Assembly: GCA_029867005.1 (NCBI GenBank)
Contig: CP123443.1
Location: 2,418,001 to 2,482,000, forward strand
Origin: Candidatus Haliotispira prima
Lineage (GTDB): Bacteria; Spirochaetota; Spirochaetia; SP-2023
Reading direction: 5' to 3'
Length of the DNA: 64,000 bases
In this document: positions 62,815-64,000 of the stretch, in pieces
Layout: each line of letters opens with the position of its first letter
Numbering within the stretch: the stretch's first letter is position 1
Notes under the pieces: model-generated
The model's database searches: none
What the model saw: the letters and a program-made list of their open reading frames with translations, nothing else
Told to the model about the DNA's origin: nothing
Position numbers and translations under genes: made by a program

Positions 62815-63929
62815 CTAATGCATATTCACCGTCACCACCCGGACTTGATCCAAACCATCTCTGAATGTCCATCTCCCATTATTAACAGGATTTGTAGCAG
62901 TAAAATCAATAGTAGCAAGCTGTTGGATACCAAAGCTGAGCCGCAGATATGTATCTGCGGCAACCGTTGTGTGCTCAAAACCCGGCTCCAAAGCATAACC
63001 GGAGTTGGGGACACAAATACCACCCGCAAAGGGTGCCTGACAGTTAACAGGAAGGAAAGTGTCAGGTCTCGTAATTGAGATTCCCCTATCAATCAATTCT
63101 TTCCAGTAAACAGACATCAAGACCACCGTTCCCTCTTGGACATCAATCTGATAGGTATCCTCTCGGTAGGGAAATGTCCCGTCAATAAACAGCTTGGTTT
63201 CGTCCCAGTCCGCTGCGGCGGGCAGGGACAACGTGCTAAAATCCAGGGTCTTCACCAGGTTTTTGTCCCGAAACACGTAGGCCTTGTACGCCGTACCTGC
63301 TGTCAGGTAGTCCCCCGCTGCGGCGGCGGTGATATTGGAGGAAAGGGCTTGGTTACTGCCGTGATGCATGGCGGTATAAAAGTAATGCGTGCCTGAAGTT
63401 ACCGAACGGCTTTGCAGCGCAATATTTGTTTCAATATCCGCATAGGCCGGGGCCGCCTCGCTTGCGGCCCGCACAATAAAAGCCGCTGCGGCACTTTCGT
63501 TGGTACTGATTTGCAGTTCTACAGCCCTGATTCCCCGCCACGAAATGCTTGGGGTGAACTCTTTTGCTTCCCACTTGGCATACAAGGTAATGTCCCCGGC
63601 AATTGTCTCCTGAGTAAAGTTAAAAAGGGTGGTCAAAGTTTGTTCTTTGTACCATCCGCCAAAAATAAGGTTTGTCTTGGTTGGATCTGTGGGCTTTTCC
63701 GATTTTTCACCGCTTGCTATCGTTTGTGGAGTTACCTCTGTGCCGCCTTGGGAGTTAAAAGTGAGAGTAAAGGTTGTCCCGGACGCGGGCGGATCATTAC
63801 TGCCCGGAGGGTCGGAACAGGCCCCTAAAAATAAGAGGAGAAACAGAGAGATAAAAAAACAGGAAAAAAAGGATAAGGAAAATAATTTTTTGGAGAAAAG
63901 ATAATAATATTGTCGAATATTCCGTTCAT
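62815..63929 (-). CDS. Lipoprotein paralogue, copy F, with InlB-type repeat
   Basis: The longest copy. After the lipobox (L-F-L-G-A-C) and a short linker, an extra module of about 65 residues is present, read as TFTLTFNSQGGTEVTPQTIA followed by a FGGWYKE-containing stretch and ending LYAKWEAKE. That is an InlB B-repeat/Listeria-Bacteroides repeat (PF09479 type), absent in copies A-E. The rest is the conserved body; the variable third shares DRGISITRPD with copy D and FTA-NPVNNG with copy C. The ATG is at 63929 and A6 at 63886-63891 with the same -1 relation. In the lipoprotein frame the first TTG (63636) lies inside the InlB module and is not a credible start. Confidence 0.75.
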
Positions 63930-64000
63930 CAAAGAATTGGATATTGGATATTGGATATTGGATATTGGATATTGTACCATTTTACCGTATTTCGGTCAAG
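63929..64000 (-). CDS. Leader ORF of copy F, cut by the window edge
   Basis: Same coding sequence as in the other copies (NTVKWYN then NIQYPIS units) ending in TGATG at 63929; the ATG and promoter should lie just past 64000. Confidence 0.65.
   Translation of the reverse strand, partial: LDRNTVKWYNIQYPISNIQYPIL
63939..63973. repeat. (GGATATT)5 heptamer tract, copy F
   Basis: Five perfect copies. Confidence 0.97.

Noticed and set aside
57028-64000. CRISPR-like repeat array
   Set aside because: The repeat period is over 1 kb and the units are coding; the only short tandem repeats are heptamers without spacers.

Overview
This window looks like chromosomal DNA of a spirochaete (Spirochaetaceae/Treponema-like). 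That is inferred from gene content: HslVU, DnaJ/DnaK/GrpE, a large double-Cache-like chemoreceptor, several exported beta-barrel-like proteins with no wider relatives that I recognise, an InlB-type repeat and many lipoproteins. Most of the window is dense housekeeping sequence of intermediate GC. Three AT-rich or repeat-rich parts differ: the left edge (HNH nuclease and restriction-enzyme remnant), a large ATPase gene at 24.4-27.3 kb, and the right end (57-64 kb).

Layout. 0.4-1.7 kb: HNH endonuclease, a small ORF and an EcoRII-like C-terminal fragment. 2-6.5 kb (minus): chaperone block dnaJ, ABM monooxygenase, dnaK, grpE. 6.8-10.8 kb (plus): an unknown protein and a DinG/XPD-type helicase with an N-terminal JAMM/RadC-like domain. 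10.9-16 kb (minus): an exported beta-barrel candidate, map and pnp. 16.7-16.9 kb: tRNA-Lys and tRNA-Glu behind a strong sigma-70 promoter. 17-23 kb: a periplasmic-binding-like lipoprotein, a small barrel candidate and a chemoreceptor. 22.9-29.2 kb: aspartate kinase, STAND-like ATPase, acetylglutamate-kinase-like protein and aldo/keto reductase. 29.4-30.9 kb: Fur/PerR-type regulator and rubrerythrin with a perfect 7-1-7 Fur box. 32.3-34.6 kb: hslVU. 34.7-40.9 kb (minus): Maf, cystathionine gamma-synthase-type enzyme, alpha-oxoamine synthase, acyl carrier protein, SDR and a PksI-like enoyl-CoA hydratase; the last four look like a small acyl-ACP pathway. 41.6-55.8 kb: lipid kinase, aminopeptidase P, M50 peptidase, DsbA-like lipoprotein, adenosine deaminase family protein, FabZ-like dehydratase, outer-membrane candidates, a second Fur homologue and serine acetyltransferase.

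55.8-57.0 kb is a decayed zinc metallopeptidase gene. It carries a 68-bp tandem duplication, stop codons, and a frameshift that cuts its HExxH motif.

57-64 kb holds the most interesting structure: six tandem minus-strand paralogues of a lipoprotein gene. Each unit whose upstream end lies in the window has the same architecture: a sigma-70 promoter (TTGCCA, 17 bp, TACAAT-like), a Shine-Dalgarno sequence, a 29-codon leader ORF containing five copies of the heptamer GGATATT (AATATCC on the coding strand), a TGATG stop/start overlap, an A6 tract, a lipoprotein signal, a conserved body, a divergent C-terminal third and a palindrome. Heptamer number and A-tract length together set the reading frame, so I propose a phase-variable, mosaic surface-lipoprotein array. 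As assembled, none of the six lipoprotein frames is directly in frame with its upstream ATGs, so slippage, phase-off copies or homopolymer miscalling must be considered.
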